From: Xiheimicrobium sp033763395 | GTDB taxonomy: Bacteria > Myxococcota > Myxococcia > Myxococcales > Myxococcaceae | Reading direction: 5' to 3' | NCBI GenBank assembly: GCA_033763395.1 | Contig: JANRKQ010000056.1 | Coordinates: 105,084 to 169,083 of the forward strand | DNA length: 64,000 bases | Part shown: positions 1 to 9,375 of the stretch, one piece after another | How the letters are laid out: the number at the start of each line of letters is the position of its first letter | How positions within the stretch are numbered: position 1 is the stretch's first letter | Notes under the pieces: model-generated | The model's database searches: none | What the model was told of the DNA's origin: nothing | The model's input: the letters and a program-made list of their open reading frames with translations, nothing else | Made by a program: the position numbers and the translations under genes

Positions 1-1
1 C

Positions 2-2038
2 AGCCTCGACGACGGCTCCATCGTCTTCTCGCGCGACGGCGACGAGCTGCTCAACCCTGCCTCGAACGTGAAGCTCTTCACCGCCGCGGCGGCCCTGGCC
101 ACGCTCGGCCCCGACTTCCGCTTCGAGACCGACTTCCTCACCGACGCCGAGCTCAAGGAGGGCAAGGCGAAGGTGCTCTACGTGCGCGGCCGCGGCGACC
201 CCACCATCACCACCGAGAAGCTCTACGGCCTCGTCGCCGACCTCGTGCACTCGGGCCTCAAGGAGATCTCCGACGGCATCGTGCTCGACGACTCGTACTT
301 CGACGGCGAGAAGGTGGCGCCGGGCTTCGACCAGGAGAGCGGTGACAAGGCCTACCTCGCCCCCACCGGCGCCCTCTCGCTCAACTGGAACACCGTGGGC
401 GTCTACCTGCGGCCCGGGGACGCGGTGGGCAAGCCCGGCGTCGCCGAGGTGGAGCCGCCCAGCGACTTCTTCGTCGTCGACAGCGAGCTCTCCACCGGCA
501 CGAAGACCCAGCGCCGCTTCACCGTCTCCAGCGCCATCGACAAGGACAAGGTGCGGCAGAAGCTCGAGGTGAAGGGCGTGGTGCCCTTCGAGAAGGGCGT
601 GTGGAGCCAGTGGAAGAAGGTCGACCAGCCGGCGCTCTACTTCGGCTTCACCTTGAAGCAGATGCTCCAGGCGCGCGGGGTGAAGGTGAAGGGCCGCATT
701 CGCACCGGGGCCGTGCCGTACAACGCGAAGATGCTGGCCGCGGGCTTCAGCGACACGCTCGACATCGTGCTCAAGCGGCTCAACAAGAACTCGAGCAACT
801 TCGTCGCCGAGCAGCTCATCAAGACCATCGGCGCCGAGGTGAAGGGCACGCCCGGCAGCCACGTGAAGGGCATCGAGGCCGTCGAGGACTTCCTCGCGCG
901 CGACGTCGGCGTGCCCCGCGGCACCTACGTGATGAAGAACGGCTCTGGCCTCAACGACTCGAACCGCTTCTCGGCGTCGCAGACGAACCAGCTGCTGGTG
1001 CACATGGTGAACCGGTTCCCCATCGCGCCCGAGTACCTCTCGGCGCTCGCCATCGCCGCGAAGGACGGCACGCTCAAGTACCGCTTCGAGGGCTCCGACG
1101 CCGTCGGCCGGCTGCGCGCGAAGACCGGCACCCTCGAGAACGTGTCGGCGCTGTCGGGCTACGTGCAGGCCGTGGGCGGAGAGCGCTTCGTCTTCTCCAT
1201 CATGGTGAACGACTTCCCCGGGCGGGCCTCGGGCGTGGTGCAGCACATCGACGCGCTGGGCGCGGCGGTGGCGGCCGTCGGCTCGTCTCAGGGCCCCTCG
1301 GCCGCGGTGGCCTCGCTCATGAAGCCCGCCACGGTGGTGGCCTCACCCGCCGAGCTCGACGCGCGGCTCAAGACGTATGTCGCCATGGGGCAGAAGGGCG
1401 ACCGGCGCAACGCCTCGTTCCTGCGCACGGCCTGGCGCAGCGAGCGCGACCCCGCGGTGCGCGCCGTCATCGCCGACGCCCTCATCCTCTCGGACCCAAA
1501 GGAGCCCGCGCACGTGCGCATCTTCCTCGACAGCGCGCTCGCCTCGGACGACGTCTTCGGCCGGCTGCGTGACGCCGCGAAGCGCGCGCAGCTCGACACC
1601 CCGGTGTTGCCCAGCCTGGTCGAGCTCGCCGCCTCGGGCCAGCTCGAGGCCGTCTCGCGGCTGTTCGAGTTCGTGCGCTTCTCGGCCGCCGACGAGCTGG
1701 CGAGCGCGTACCTTGCCGAGCAGCTCGCCGTCGTCGCGCATGACGCGCCCATGGAGCTCGTCTCGGCGCTGCGCACCTGCCCCGAGCCCGACCGCGCCGC
1801 CGCCCTCGACGCGCTGGTGCCGGGGCTGGTGCGCCAGAACCAGGCCGACGCGCCCCTGTGGGAGACGCTCAAGTCCGCGCAGGGCAGCATCGACCCGCAG
1901 CTCGCCTCGTTCGCCAGAAGCCTCGAGGTGCTCTTGAGCCAGCGCATCGCCGAGGCGAAGGCCCCCAGGCCGGCCCCCACCGTCGAGGCCCCGCCCAGCG
2001 CGCCCACCCCGTTCCCCGCGGTGCAGCCCGGCGGCTGA
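2..2038 (+). CDS. dacB: D-alanyl-D-alanine carboxypeptidase/endopeptidase PBP4, 5'-truncated by window edge
   Basis: This is a periplasmic penicillin-binding protein of the PBP4/DacB (peptidase S13) family, which trims and cleaves peptidoglycan cross-links. The frame is open from base 2, so the true start lies upstream of the window. The catalytic SxxK is visible as Ser-Asn-Val-Lys at bases 62-73, just before the first internal GTG (68). The SxN motif (Ser-Ser-Asn) is at 791-799 and the KTG triad at 1121-1129. Family members normally end soon after the KTG domain (about 480 residues in E. coli). Here roughly 230 further residues follow from about base 1330, mostly alpha-helical with HEAT-like Ala/Leu/Arg periodicity, ending in a Pro-rich tail. 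The function of that extension is unknown. The family call is firm. Confidence 0.93.
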   Translation, partial: SLDDGSIVFSRDGDELLNPASNVKLFTAAAALATLGPDFRFETDFLTDAELKEGKAKVLYVRGRGDPTITTEKLYGLVADLVHSGLKEISDGIVLDDSYFDGEKVAPGFDQESGDKAYLAPTGALSLNWNTVGVYLRPGDAVGKPGVAEVEPPSDFFVVDSELSTGTKTQRRFTVSSAIDKDKVRQKLEVKGVVPFEKGVWSQWKKVDQPALYFGFTLKQMLQARGVKVKGRIRTGAVPYNAKMLAAGFSDTLDIVLKRLNKNSSNFVAEQLIKTIGAEVKGTPGSHVKGIEAVEDFLARDVGVPRGTYVMKNGSGLNDSNRFSASQTNQLLVHMVNRFPIAPEYLSALAIAAKDGTLKYRFEGSDAVGRLRAKTGTLENVSALSGYVQAVGGERFVFSIMVNDFPGRASGVVQHIDALGAAVAAVGSSQGPSAAVASLMKPATVVASPAELDARLKTYVAMGQKGDRRNASFLRTAWRSERDPAVRAVIADALILSDPKEPAHVRIFLDSALASDDVFGRLRDAAKRAQLDTPVLPSLVELAASGQLEAVSRLFEFVRFSAADELASAYLAEQLAVVAHDAPMELVSALRTCPEPDRAAALDALVPGLVRQNQADAPLWETLKSAQGSIDPQLASFARSLEVLLSQRIAEAKAPRPAPTVEAPPSAPTPFPAVQPGG

Positions 2039-2166
2039 ACGCCTGGTTTTTGGACGAAAAGCCGACGCTTGCGCGGCGCGGTTGATCCGATGTCAGCCCT
2101 GCGTGCTACAGCCATTCGTCGCCGGCCCGTGATGGGCTGGTTCTCGAGACGAAAGGCAGGTCACAC

Positions 2167-2643
<477 letters not shown>

Positions 2644-2700
2644 TCCAGCGTACGGTGTGCCTACCGTTTGACATGCTGCATTCAGAGGGGCGAAGAAACG

Positions 2701-2750
2701 GGCCGGTCGCTTCGAGTCAGCACTTGACGAAGCGCCCGGCCTTCTGTTTT
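2701..2750 (+). terminator. Intrinsic terminator downstream of ssb
   Basis: The arms GGCCGGTCGCTTCG (2701-2714) and CGAAGCGCCCGGCC (2728-2741) pair at 13 of 14 positions, with one T/C mismatch. The loop is 13 nt and the stem is followed directly by TTCTGTTTT. It lies 58 nt after the ssb stop. Confidence 0.88.
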
Positions 2751-2850
2751 GAGCCGCGCCCTTCCGAGAGTCACCTTTCACCACATCATCACCTTTCACG
2801 CGTCGCCTGGCCCGGAGGGCGACACCACGCAGAAAGCAGGAGCTGTCTTC

Positions 2851-4485
2851 ATGAAGATGCAAGCCCTCGCCCTTGGAGTCGCCCTCGGCTTCCTCGCGGC
2901 CATCACCCCCTCGTGCGGCATGCAGACGTGCAGCACGGCCAACTGCGACGGTTGCTGCCAGGGCACCATGTGCGTGAAGCGCCCTGACAACGCCCTCAAC
3001 AGCACCTGCGGCACCTCGGGCAATGCCTGCGTCAACTGCGCGGCGTCGAACACCACCTGCGACGCGACGACGTTCACCTGCGCAACGGGCCCGGCGGGCG
3101 GCGGGACGGCTGGCGGCGGCACGGGCGGCGGAACGGCCGGCGGTGGGGTGACCTGCGACGGCTGCCGGCTTCAGAACGGCACCTGCCAGCCCCGCAACAC
3201 CAACCGGCAGAACAACAACATCTGCGGCTCCAATGGCGACATGTGCCGCTCGTGCGTCGGCACTCCGACGCCCGTCTGCGACAACGGCGCCTGCATCGCG
3301 CCCCCCAAGCGAGTCGGCGACCAGTGCATGCAGGACACCGAGTGCCAGGGCTCGCTGGGGCCGACGGCCGAGTGCCGCCGCACCACCGCCGCGGGCAACT
3401 TCGAGTACCCAGGCGGCTACTGCACGGTGCCCGGCTGCGGCCGCCAGATGACCGATGACTGCCCCATGGGCAGCGCCTGTCTCAACCTGCCCCGCATCTA
3501 CGGCGAAGAGCAGAGCCAGTGCGTCGTCACCGGCTGCGGCACCAGCGGCATGCAGGGCACCTGCCGTTCCGGCTACCTCTGCCTCGGCACCGGCACCACG
3601 TTCTGCCTGCCCATGGCGATGTTCCAGCAAGGCGCTATGTACGACACCACCGACAAGGTCGGTCAGCCGTGCCGCGGCTTCCAGGACTGCTCGGCCCCCA
3701 CGCCGGGCGCGCCGGGCGCTGGCGGCGCCTGCTTCGCCGAGACCGTCAACTTCCCCGACGGCGGCCCGCGCCCGCTCCGCGACGGTGGCCTCGAGTACAC
3801 CGGCTTCTCGGGTGGCTACTGCACGCGTGACTGCCGCATCGACGAAGACTGCGTGGCCGTCATCCCGCCGAACAACCAGGACCCCGACCCGGCCGAAGCC
3901 GTGTGCCTCGGCGTCAGCCAGACGCAGGCCCTCTGCTTCAAGGGCTGCACCGAGCCCAACCTCGGCAAGTCGACCTGCCGCGACGACTACGTCTGCGACC
4001 CGCTCTTCCTCCGCGACGGCGGCCTCTTCCCCACCGGCTACTGCCAGCCGAGCTGCTCGCTGTCGGACGGCGGCCTCAACCCGGGCGTCACCTGCCCCGC
4101 GAGCCGTGACGGTGGCCCGAGCGGCTGCGAAATCAGCACCGGCTACTGCCTCGGTGAGGCCCGCATCATTCCCGTTCGAGCTGGCCAGCCCTGCGTCGAC
4201 CAGACGACGCGGTGCCTCGGTGGCACCACCTGCACCGGCCTCCCGGGCGGCCCCCTCACCTGCCGCCGCAGCTGCATGAACAACATGGGCTGCGCCGCCA
4301 CCGAGCAGTGCGTGCCCGGCCAGTTCAACCTGTCGGTCTGCGAGCCCCGGCCGGTGGTCGACGGCGGCACCGACGGTGGTTCGACGACGACCGACGCCGG
4401 CACCACGGCGGACGCTGGCACGGCGAGCGACGCTGGCGCGGCGACCTGCCCCGACGGCGGCGCGTTCGTCGACGGCGGCTGCTGA
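2851..4485 (+). CDS. Cysteine-rich secreted lipoprotein
   Basis: Exported Cys-rich protein of unknown function, 544 residues from the chosen ATG at 2851. That start gives an immediate signal peptide (Met-Lys-Met-Gln then a hydrophobic run to Pro-Ser-Cys) and has a GGAGC about 8 nt upstream; an earlier in-frame start at 2749 would add 34 residues before the signal and is unlikely. The mature part has dozens of Cys in short disulphide-type modules, a Gly/Thr-rich spacer near residue 75, repeated Arg-Asp-Gly-Gly motifs, and a C-terminal linker of Asp-Ala-Gly repeats. Such proteins are common on myxobacterial surfaces; no catalytic motif is visible. A GC-rich hairpin follows the stop. Confidence 0.85.
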   Translation: MKMQALALGVALGFLAAITPSCGMQTCSTANCDGCCQGTMCVKRPDNALNSTCGTSGNACVNCAASNTTCDATTFTCATGPAGGGTAGGGTGGGTAGGGVTCDGCRLQNGTCQPRNTNRQNNNICGSNGDMCRSCVGTPTPVCDNGACIAPPKRVGDQCMQDTECQGSLGPTAECRRTTAAGNFEYPGGYCTVPGCGRQMTDDCPMGSACLNLPRIYGEEQSQCVVTGCGTSGMQGTCRSGYLCLGTGTTFCLPMAMFQQGAMYDTTDKVGQPCRGFQDCSAPTPGAPGAGGACFAETVNFPDGGPRPLRDGGLEYTGFSGGYCTRDCRIDEDCVAVIPPNNQDPDPAEAVCLGVSQTQALCFKGCTEPNLGKSTCRDDYVCDPLFLRDGGLFPTGYCQPSCSLSDGGLNPGVTCPASRDGGPSGCEISTGYCLGEARIIPVRAGQPCVDQTTRCLGGTTCTGLPGGPLTCRRSCMNNMGCAATEQCVPGQFNLSVCEPRPVVDGGTDGGSTTTDAGTTADAGTASDAGAATCPDGGAFVDGGC

Positions 4486-4505
4486 AGCGTCGCACGAAGC
4501 TGACG

Positions 4506-4528
4506 CGCCCCGGCGCAGCACCGGGGCG
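4506..4528 (+). terminator. GC-rich hairpin after the Cys-rich lipoprotein gene
   Basis: The arms CGCCCCGG (4506-4513) and CCGGGGCG (4521-4528) pair perfectly around a 7-nt loop, 20 nt after the stop. There is no T tract, so termination is only probable. Confidence 0.45.
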
Positions 4529-4605
4529 TCGGCTGTGAAGCACGAGGGCGGCTTCCGCACACGCGGGGCCGCCCTTCGTCTTGGAGCAGGGAGGGCCTTC
4601 GCCCC

Positions 4606-5490
4606 ATGTCGACGGACGCCATCGTCAAAGGCCTCATCGAGGCCACCAACCTCTCCGTCTCGCTCGCCGTCGTCAGCGGCGTAACGCAGGAAGCCCGCCA
4701 CCGGCATCGCCTCGCGCCGGTGTCGGCTGCCCTGCTGGGCCGGGCCTTCGCCGGAGGCTCCCTGGTGGCGTCGCTCCAGAAGGGCACCTCGCGCATCAAC
4801 CTGCAGCTCGAGTGTGACGGCCCGCTGCGGGGCCTCTTCGTCGACGCGAGCCCCGAGGGCGCGCTGCGGGGCTACGTCAAGAACCCCGACGTCGGCGTCG
4901 AGCTGAGCGGGGCCTTCCGCTGGCGGGCCGCGCTTGGAAACTCGGGCTTCCTCTCGGTGCTGCGCGACATCGGGCCCGAGTTCTACCGCTCCTCGGTCGA
5001 GCTCACCGCGTTCGACCTCGCGGGCGACTTGAACCACTACTTCTCCATCAGCGAGCAGGTGAAGACGGCCGTCGCCCTCGCCACCGCGCCCCGTGGTGAC
5101 GAGCCGCTAGGCTGCGTGGCGGGCGTGCTGCTCCAGGTGCTGCCCCATGGCGACGTCACGGCCTTCGAGCGGCTCGCCGCCCAGCTGCCTTCGCTCCTGG
5201 ACGAGGCCGTCGCCGACGCCGCGCTGTCGACGCCCGAGGCCCTCTGGCAGCGCCTCTTCCCCGGGCTGTCGGTGTTGCAGAAGGCGCCCGCGCGCTTTCA
5301 GTGCACCTGCTCGAAGCCGCGCACCCTCGAGATGCTCGCCTCGCTCGGCAAGGCCCAGGTGCAGGACATCATCGACACCACCGGCAGCACCGCCGTCACC
5401 TGCCACTTCTGCGCGACGAAGTACGAGGTGACGTTCCCCGACCTCGTGGGCATTCTCGACGGGCTCACCCGAGGCGACGTGAAGAACTAA
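4606..5490 (+). CDS. hslO: Redox-regulated molecular chaperone Hsp33
   Basis: Cytoplasmic holdase chaperone that is switched on by oxidative unfolding. The 294-residue protein has the family length. The C-terminal zinc-binding redox switch is complete: Cys-Thr-Cys at residues 233-235 and Cys-His-Phe-Cys at 266-269, the CxC...CxxC arrangement that holds Zn in the reduced, inactive form. The N-terminal core shows the usual segment ending in Gly-Tyr-Val-Lys-Asn-Pro around residue 90. The gene is convergent with the downstream OmpA-like gene, with only 7 nt between the stops. Confidence 0.95.
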   Translation: MSTDAIVKGLIEATNLSVSLAVVSGVTQEARHRHRLAPVSAALLGRAFAGGSLVASLQKGTSRINLQLECDGPLRGLFVDASPEGALRGYVKNPDVGVELSGAFRWRAALGNSGFLSVLRDIGPEFYRSSVELTAFDLAGDLNHYFSISEQVKTAVALATAPRGDEPLGCVAGVLLQVLPHGDVTAFERLAAQLPSLLDEAVADAALSTPEALWQRLFPGLSVLQKAPARFQCTCSKPRTLEMLASLGKAQVQDIIDTTGSTAVTCHFCATKYEVTFPDLVGILDGLTRGDVKN

Positions 5491-5497
5491 AGGGCCT

Positions 5498-6355
5498 TCA
5501 GCGGGCCGCGCCGTCGAGGCGGTTCAGCTCGTCGAAGCCGGGGAGCGTCGCCAGGTCCGGCACGATGGTGATGTCGATGCGGCGGTTCTGCGCCTTGCCC
5601 TCGGGGCTGTCGTTCGAGGCGACGGGGCGTGTGTCGGCGTAGCTGGCGGCAGACACCCGGGCGGCGGCGAGCCCCGACTCCACCATCGCGCGGGTGACGG
5701 TGATGGCGCGCGCGGCGGCGAGCTCCCAGTTCGAGGGGAACTGCGCGGTGGCGATGGGCACCGCGTCGGTGTGGCCCTCGACCTGGAAGGAGCGGCGTGG
5801 AATCGACGCCAGCACCCGGGCCACCTCGCCCACCGCGCTCCGGCCGTCCTTCGAGAGCGTGGCCGAGCCCGAGCCGAAGAGGACGTCGGTGGCCAGCACC
5901 ACCACCATGCGGCCGTCGACGATGCGCACCTTGAGCTTGCCGGCGTCGATGAGGGCGCGAAAGCGCGCCAGCAGGGAGCGGAACTCCTGCACGCGGGCCT
6001 CGGCCTCGGCGCGGCGCCTCTCGAGGTCGGCCAGCGCGGCGGTCATCTCTTCGACGCTCCCCTGCAGCTTCGACTTGTCGCGGGTGAGCGCCGCGAGGTC
6101 GGCCACGAGGCGGTCGACGCGGGCGCCGAGCTCTCGCACCTTGTCCTTTTCGTCGGCCAGCGCCTGCTCCAGCTCGACGATGCGGGCGTCACGGCGGGAG
6201 AGCGTCGCCTCGGCCTGAGCGAGCGCCGCGTTCTTCTCGCCGAGGGTGGTCTCGAGGGCGCTGCGCTCGGTGGCGATGGCGTCGTACGTCGACTGGGTGA
6301 CGCAGCTGGCGAGGCCGAGGGCGCCGGCAAGCAGGGGAACGGTCCGGGCTGACAT
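5498..6355 (-). CDS. OmpA-family peptidoglycan-anchoring lipoprotein with coiled coil
   Basis: Outer-membrane lipoprotein expected to tether the envelope to peptidoglycan. Signal peptide with lipobox Leu-Ala-Ser-Cys (Cys18). Residues about 25-135 form a long Glu/Ala/Leu/Arg heptad coiled coil. The C-terminal OmpA/MotB domain runs from about residue 145 and includes Val-Glu-Gly-His-Thr-Asp and the closing Asn-Arg-Arg-Ile-Asp signature that binds diaminopimelate. The 285-residue coiled-coil plus OmpA layout is common in delta-proteobacteria and Myxococcota. Transcribed divergently from the HEAT-repeat gene across a 327-nt gap. Confidence 0.92.
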   Translation of the reverse strand: MSARTVPLLAGALGLASCVTQSTYDAIATERSALETTLGEKNAALAQAEATLSRRDARIVELEQALADEKDKVRELGARVDRLVADLAALTRDKSKLQGSVEEMTAALADLERRRAEAEARVQEFRSLLARFRALIDAGKLKVRIVDGRMVVVLATDVLFGSGSATLSKDGRSAVGEVARVLASIPRRSFQVEGHTDAVPIATAQFPSNWELAAARAITVTRAMVESGLAAARVSAASYADTRPVASNDSPEGKAQNRRIDITIVPDLATLPGFDELNRLDGAAR

Positions 6356-6682
6356 GTGACGGACTGTCGCAGAGGGGGCTCGTCCGACGCCACGTCGTCA
6401 TGGAGCGCCGCGCGGCTGCGGCGTCGCGCCGACGGGGCCGCGGAGGGCCATCACCGCCGATCGGCCTTCGCGAGCGCGGGCGCCGGCGGCGAACTCCGCT
6501 TCGGTCTGGGCGGGCGGGTCGTGCGTCCACTCGAAGCGGGTGAGCTCCCTTCCCCCGACGCATGCGTCCCGGCCTGTGACCGCGCGAAGTGGCCCAGTCC
6601 CGCGCGACGCGGTTCGTGCTTCCACTCGACCGTGGGGTGGCTACCTTCCCGGGCCTCACGCTCTCGCTGGAGGCACCGCCCG
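6356..6682. other. Divergent intergenic region, no gene seen
   Basis: These 327 nt separate the OmpA-like lipoprotein gene (minus) and the HEAT-repeat gene (plus) and must hold both promoters. A frame is open through the region in phase with the HEAT-repeat gene, but its predicted sequence is Arg-rich and low-complexity. I see no strong -35/-10 pair and no RNA gene. Confidence 0.5.
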
Positions 6683-8311
6683 ATGGACCCCATCAAGCGC
6701 ATCGTCGCCCTGCTGGACGACCCGACGCCGCGGAAGCGCATCGCCGCGGCGGTGGTGCTGGGCGAGCTCGAGGTGAAGGACGCCGCGGTCGTCGCGCACC
6801 TCGTCGAGCTCGCGAAGGACGAGCTCGATGCCTATGCCGAGGCCGCCCTCGAGGCGCTGGGCCGGCTGAAGGCGCTGAAAGGGCTGCCGGTGATGCTCGA
6901 CTCGCTCAACCGCTCCCGCGACGTGGCGACGGCGGCGCGCGAGGCCATCGCGCACCTGGGAGAGGCCGCGCTCCCCGAGCTCAAGGCCCGGCTGGCCGAC
7001 GCGACGCCCGAGGCCCGCGCGGTGCTCTCGCAGCTCCTCCCGGCGGTGGGTGGCAAGCAGAGCTTCGAGCTCGCCCTCGAGGGCCTCCGCGGCCAGCCGT
7101 ACGACGCCATCAACAAGGTGGCGCTGTCGCTGCGGCACGAAGCGAGGGACATGTCCGAGGCGCAGCGCCGGGTGATGAAGACGCAGGTGCTCAAGTTCCT
7201 CGAGAAGAAGAAGACGCTCGACGACGAAGACGCCACCCGCGGGGCCCTCAAGATGCTCGGCTTCCTCGAGCTGCCCGAGTCGCAGGACGACCTGCTGGCC
7301 TTCCTTGGCGCGAAGCACACGCCGCTCGTGCGCATGGAGGCCGCCACCGCCATGCGCTTCGCCGCCGCCAAAGGCCCCTCGAAGAAGGCGCTGCGCCGGC
7401 TGATGGAGCTCCTCGAGGACGAGAACGTGCACGTCGCGCGCGGCGCGCGTGACTCACTCACGGTGCTGCCCATCGGCGTCGAGTTCGCCGACGAGCTCGC
7501 CGAGCTCTGCGCCTCGAAGGACGTGCCGGTGGCGCTGTGGGCGATTCAACACCTGGGCAAGTTGGCGGTGACGCTGAAGGGCAAGGCCGCGACGCTGGCG
7601 GCGAAGACGCTCCTGCCGGCCGCGCGCGGGGGCGACAAGGCGCGCGCCGAAGCCGCCGCGAAGGTGGTGGTCGAGCTCGAGGCCGGGCCCTCGCTGCTGG
7701 CCGAGGCGCTGGCCGACGCGGACGAAGAGGCCGGCGCCCAGGTGCTGGCCGACATCCTCTCGCCGCTCGCCCAGCGGCTGTCGAAGAAGGACGTGAAGGC
7801 GCTCCTCGACGCCGGCGGAAAGAACCTGGCCGGGGCGCTGGCGGTGGCCCGCAAGCAGCTCGAGCCCGTGCGCGCCGTCGACGCCGAGGCCTGGGCCGAG
7901 CTGCTGCGCGAGAAGGCGAAGGCGCTCCAGAAGAAGGACCCGGCGCGCGCCGAGGCCATCGCGCAGATGCTGGGCCGCTCCGGCGCCGCCACGGCAGACG
8001 ACCGCTTCGGCGTGGTGGTGCAGCAGCTCCTCCACCACTCCCTCGACCCCCACCCGCGCGCCCGCCAGCGCGACCCGTCGCTCGCCGAGCTCGAGAAGCT
8101 CCACGCCGAGGGCTTCGGCGTCGCCGAGGCGGTGATGAAGGCGAAGGCCCTGTCGGACGAGGCCCGCTACTACGTGGGCGTGCACTTCGCCGAGAAGCCC
8201 CAGTTCGAGCTGAAGAACGTGGGCGCCGACGTGCTCGAGCAGCTGTCGACGAAGGGCAAGGGCAAGCTGGCGAAGGCCGCGAAGAACAAGATGAAGCTGC
8301 TCGAGCTGTAG
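6683..8311 (+). CDS. HEAT-repeat protein
   Basis: A 542-residue all-helical protein of HEAT/PBS-lyase-like repeats, probably a cytoplasmic scaffold or protein-protein interaction platform. The ATG at 6683 is preceded by GGAGG at 6669-6673, which decides this start over the longer frame. Repeats such as Leu-Gly-Glu-Leu-Glu-Val-Lys-Asp-Ala-Ala and Ala-Leu-Gly-Arg-Leu recur at 30-40 residue spacing in the first 400 residues. The C-terminal 130 residues are Lys/Ala-rich. There is no signal peptide and no catalytic motif, and the partner is unknown. Confidence 0.85.
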   Translation: MDPIKRIVALLDDPTPRKRIAAAVVLGELEVKDAAVVAHLVELAKDELDAYAEAALEALGRLKALKGLPVMLDSLNRSRDVATAAREAIAHLGEAALPELKARLADATPEARAVLSQLLPAVGGKQSFELALEGLRGQPYDAINKVALSLRHEARDMSEAQRRVMKTQVLKFLEKKKTLDDEDATRGALKMLGFLELPESQDDLLAFLGAKHTPLVRMEAATAMRFAAAKGPSKKALRRLMELLEDENVHVARGARDSLTVLPIGVEFADELAELCASKDVPVALWAIQHLGKLAVTLKGKAATLAAKTLLPAARGGDKARAEAAAKVVVELEAGPSLLAEALADADEEAGAQVLADILSPLAQRLSKKDVKALLDAGGKNLAGALAVARKQLEPVRAVDAEAWAELLREKAKALQKKDPARAEAIAQMLGRSGAATADDRFGVVVQQLLHHSLDPHPRARQRDPSLAELEKLHAEGFGVAEAVMKAKALSDEARYYVGVHFAEKPQFELKNVGADVLEQLSTKGKGKLAKAAKNKMKLLEL

Positions 8312-8490
8312 CCGACGGGCCGCGGTCCTCGCGACGGCGCGCGCGGAGGCTCCTCACGCGACGCCCTCAGCGATCACAGCGGCCGGGAGCGCGCCCCCGC
8401 AGCTTTGGACCCGCAGGACCCCCAGGGTTCATCACCGAGAGGCGCGCCGCCTCCAGGGGCAGCGTGAGACCGGCATCGACGCACGGCGAG

Positions 8491-8540
8491 CTGGCGTTCA
8501 TCGTCACGCTTCGACCTGGCGCTCGTCATCACGGGTCGAC
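8491..8540 (+). repeat. 25-bp tandem duplication, imperfect
   Basis: Two adjacent 25-bp units, 8491-8515 and 8516-8540, both start CTGGCG and end TCGAC and match at 20 of 25 positions. They lie in the 287-nt gap between the HEAT-repeat gene and the alkylation repair gene, where I see no other feature. Confidence 0.5.
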
Positions 8541-8598
8541 CTGTCCCCACCGCAGTCGACGCGCGGAAGCGGCGGCTCCCGTGGCAGGCTGTTCGCCG

Positions 8599-9375
8599 AT
8601 GAAAGTCTCGTCTGCTGACGTGCGCGCGGCCCTCGGGCGCCACGCCCGGCCCGACAAGGCCGAGGGCATGCGCCGCTACCTGAAGTCCGAGCTGCCGTGC
8701 CTGGGCGTGCCGGTGCCGGTCGCGCGGCGCGCGGCGGCGGAGCTGTTCCTCAACCAACCGGCGGTCGCGTTCCCCGAACTGGAGCGCCTCGTGCGCCCGC
8801 TGTGGGACGACGCCATGTTCCGCGAGGAGCGCTTCGTCGCCCTCAACATCCTGCGGCTCCGCCCGCATCGCGCGCTCATCGACGCGAAGTCGCGGCAGCT
8901 GCTCGAGCACCTCATCCGCACGGGGGCCTGGTGGGACCTCGTCGACGAGCTCGCAAGTCACGTCGTGCGCGCGGGCCTCGAGAACGACCCGACCGCCATG
9001 GGGCGCGTGGTGCGGGCCTGGGCCTCGAGCGGCGAGCTGTGGCTCCAGCGGGCAGCGCTCGTGTCGCAGGTCGTCCGCGGCGTGGACACCGACGTCGAGC
9101 TGCTCGCCTTCGCCATCGAGCATGCGCTCGACGGGAAGGACTTCTTCCTTCGCAAGGGCATCGGCTGGGCAATGCGGTCGCTCGCGCGCAAACGGCCGGC
9201 CGTCGTGCGCGACTGGCTCCAGCGGTGGACGGGTCGCTTGAGCCCACTCTCGGTGCGCGAGGCTGAAAAGGGCCTCGTTCGTCAGTCCCGCGGGGAGCGC
9301 CTCCGACGGCCAGGCGCGCAAGCCCCACGCAGTGCCAGTGGTGTCCGCCGAGGTCGAACGCCGGCGCCGCGATGA
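8599..9375 (+). CDS. DNA alkylation repair protein, AlkD-like
   Basis: Member of the AlkD/AlkC HEAT-like glycosylase family (PF08713), which excises N3- and N7-alkylated purines. The ATG at 8599 opens a 258-residue protein. Diagnostic segments include Arg-Phe-Val-Ala-Leu-Asn near residue 75, the Gly-Ala-Trp-Trp-Asp-Leu-Val-Asp-Glu-Leu helix near 109-118, Trp-Leu-Gln-Arg-Ala-Ala-Leu and the Phe-Phe-Leu-Arg-Lys-Gly-Ile-Gly-Trp segment near 186-194, which carry the aromatic and acidic residues of the DNA-binding cleft. The last ~30 residues are a Arg/Pro-rich low-complexity tail, so the true stop may have been lost or extended. No operon partner is seen. Confidence 0.88.
   Translation: MKVSSADVRAALGRHARPDKAEGMRRYLKSELPCLGVPVPVARRAAAELFLNQPAVAFPELERLVRPLWDDAMFREERFVALNILRLRPHRALIDAKSRQLLEHLIRTGAWWDLVDELASHVVRAGLENDPTAMGRVVRAWASSGELWLQRAALVSQVVRGVDTDVELLAFAIEHALDGKDFFLRKGIGWAMRSLARKRPAVVRDWLQRWTGRLSPLSVREAEKGLVRQSRGERLRRPGAQAPRSASGVRRGRTPAPR

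Noticed and set aside
2082..2112. Possible ssb promoter TTGATC-19-TACAGC
   Set aside because: Weak -10 and over-long spacer; not enough to annotate.
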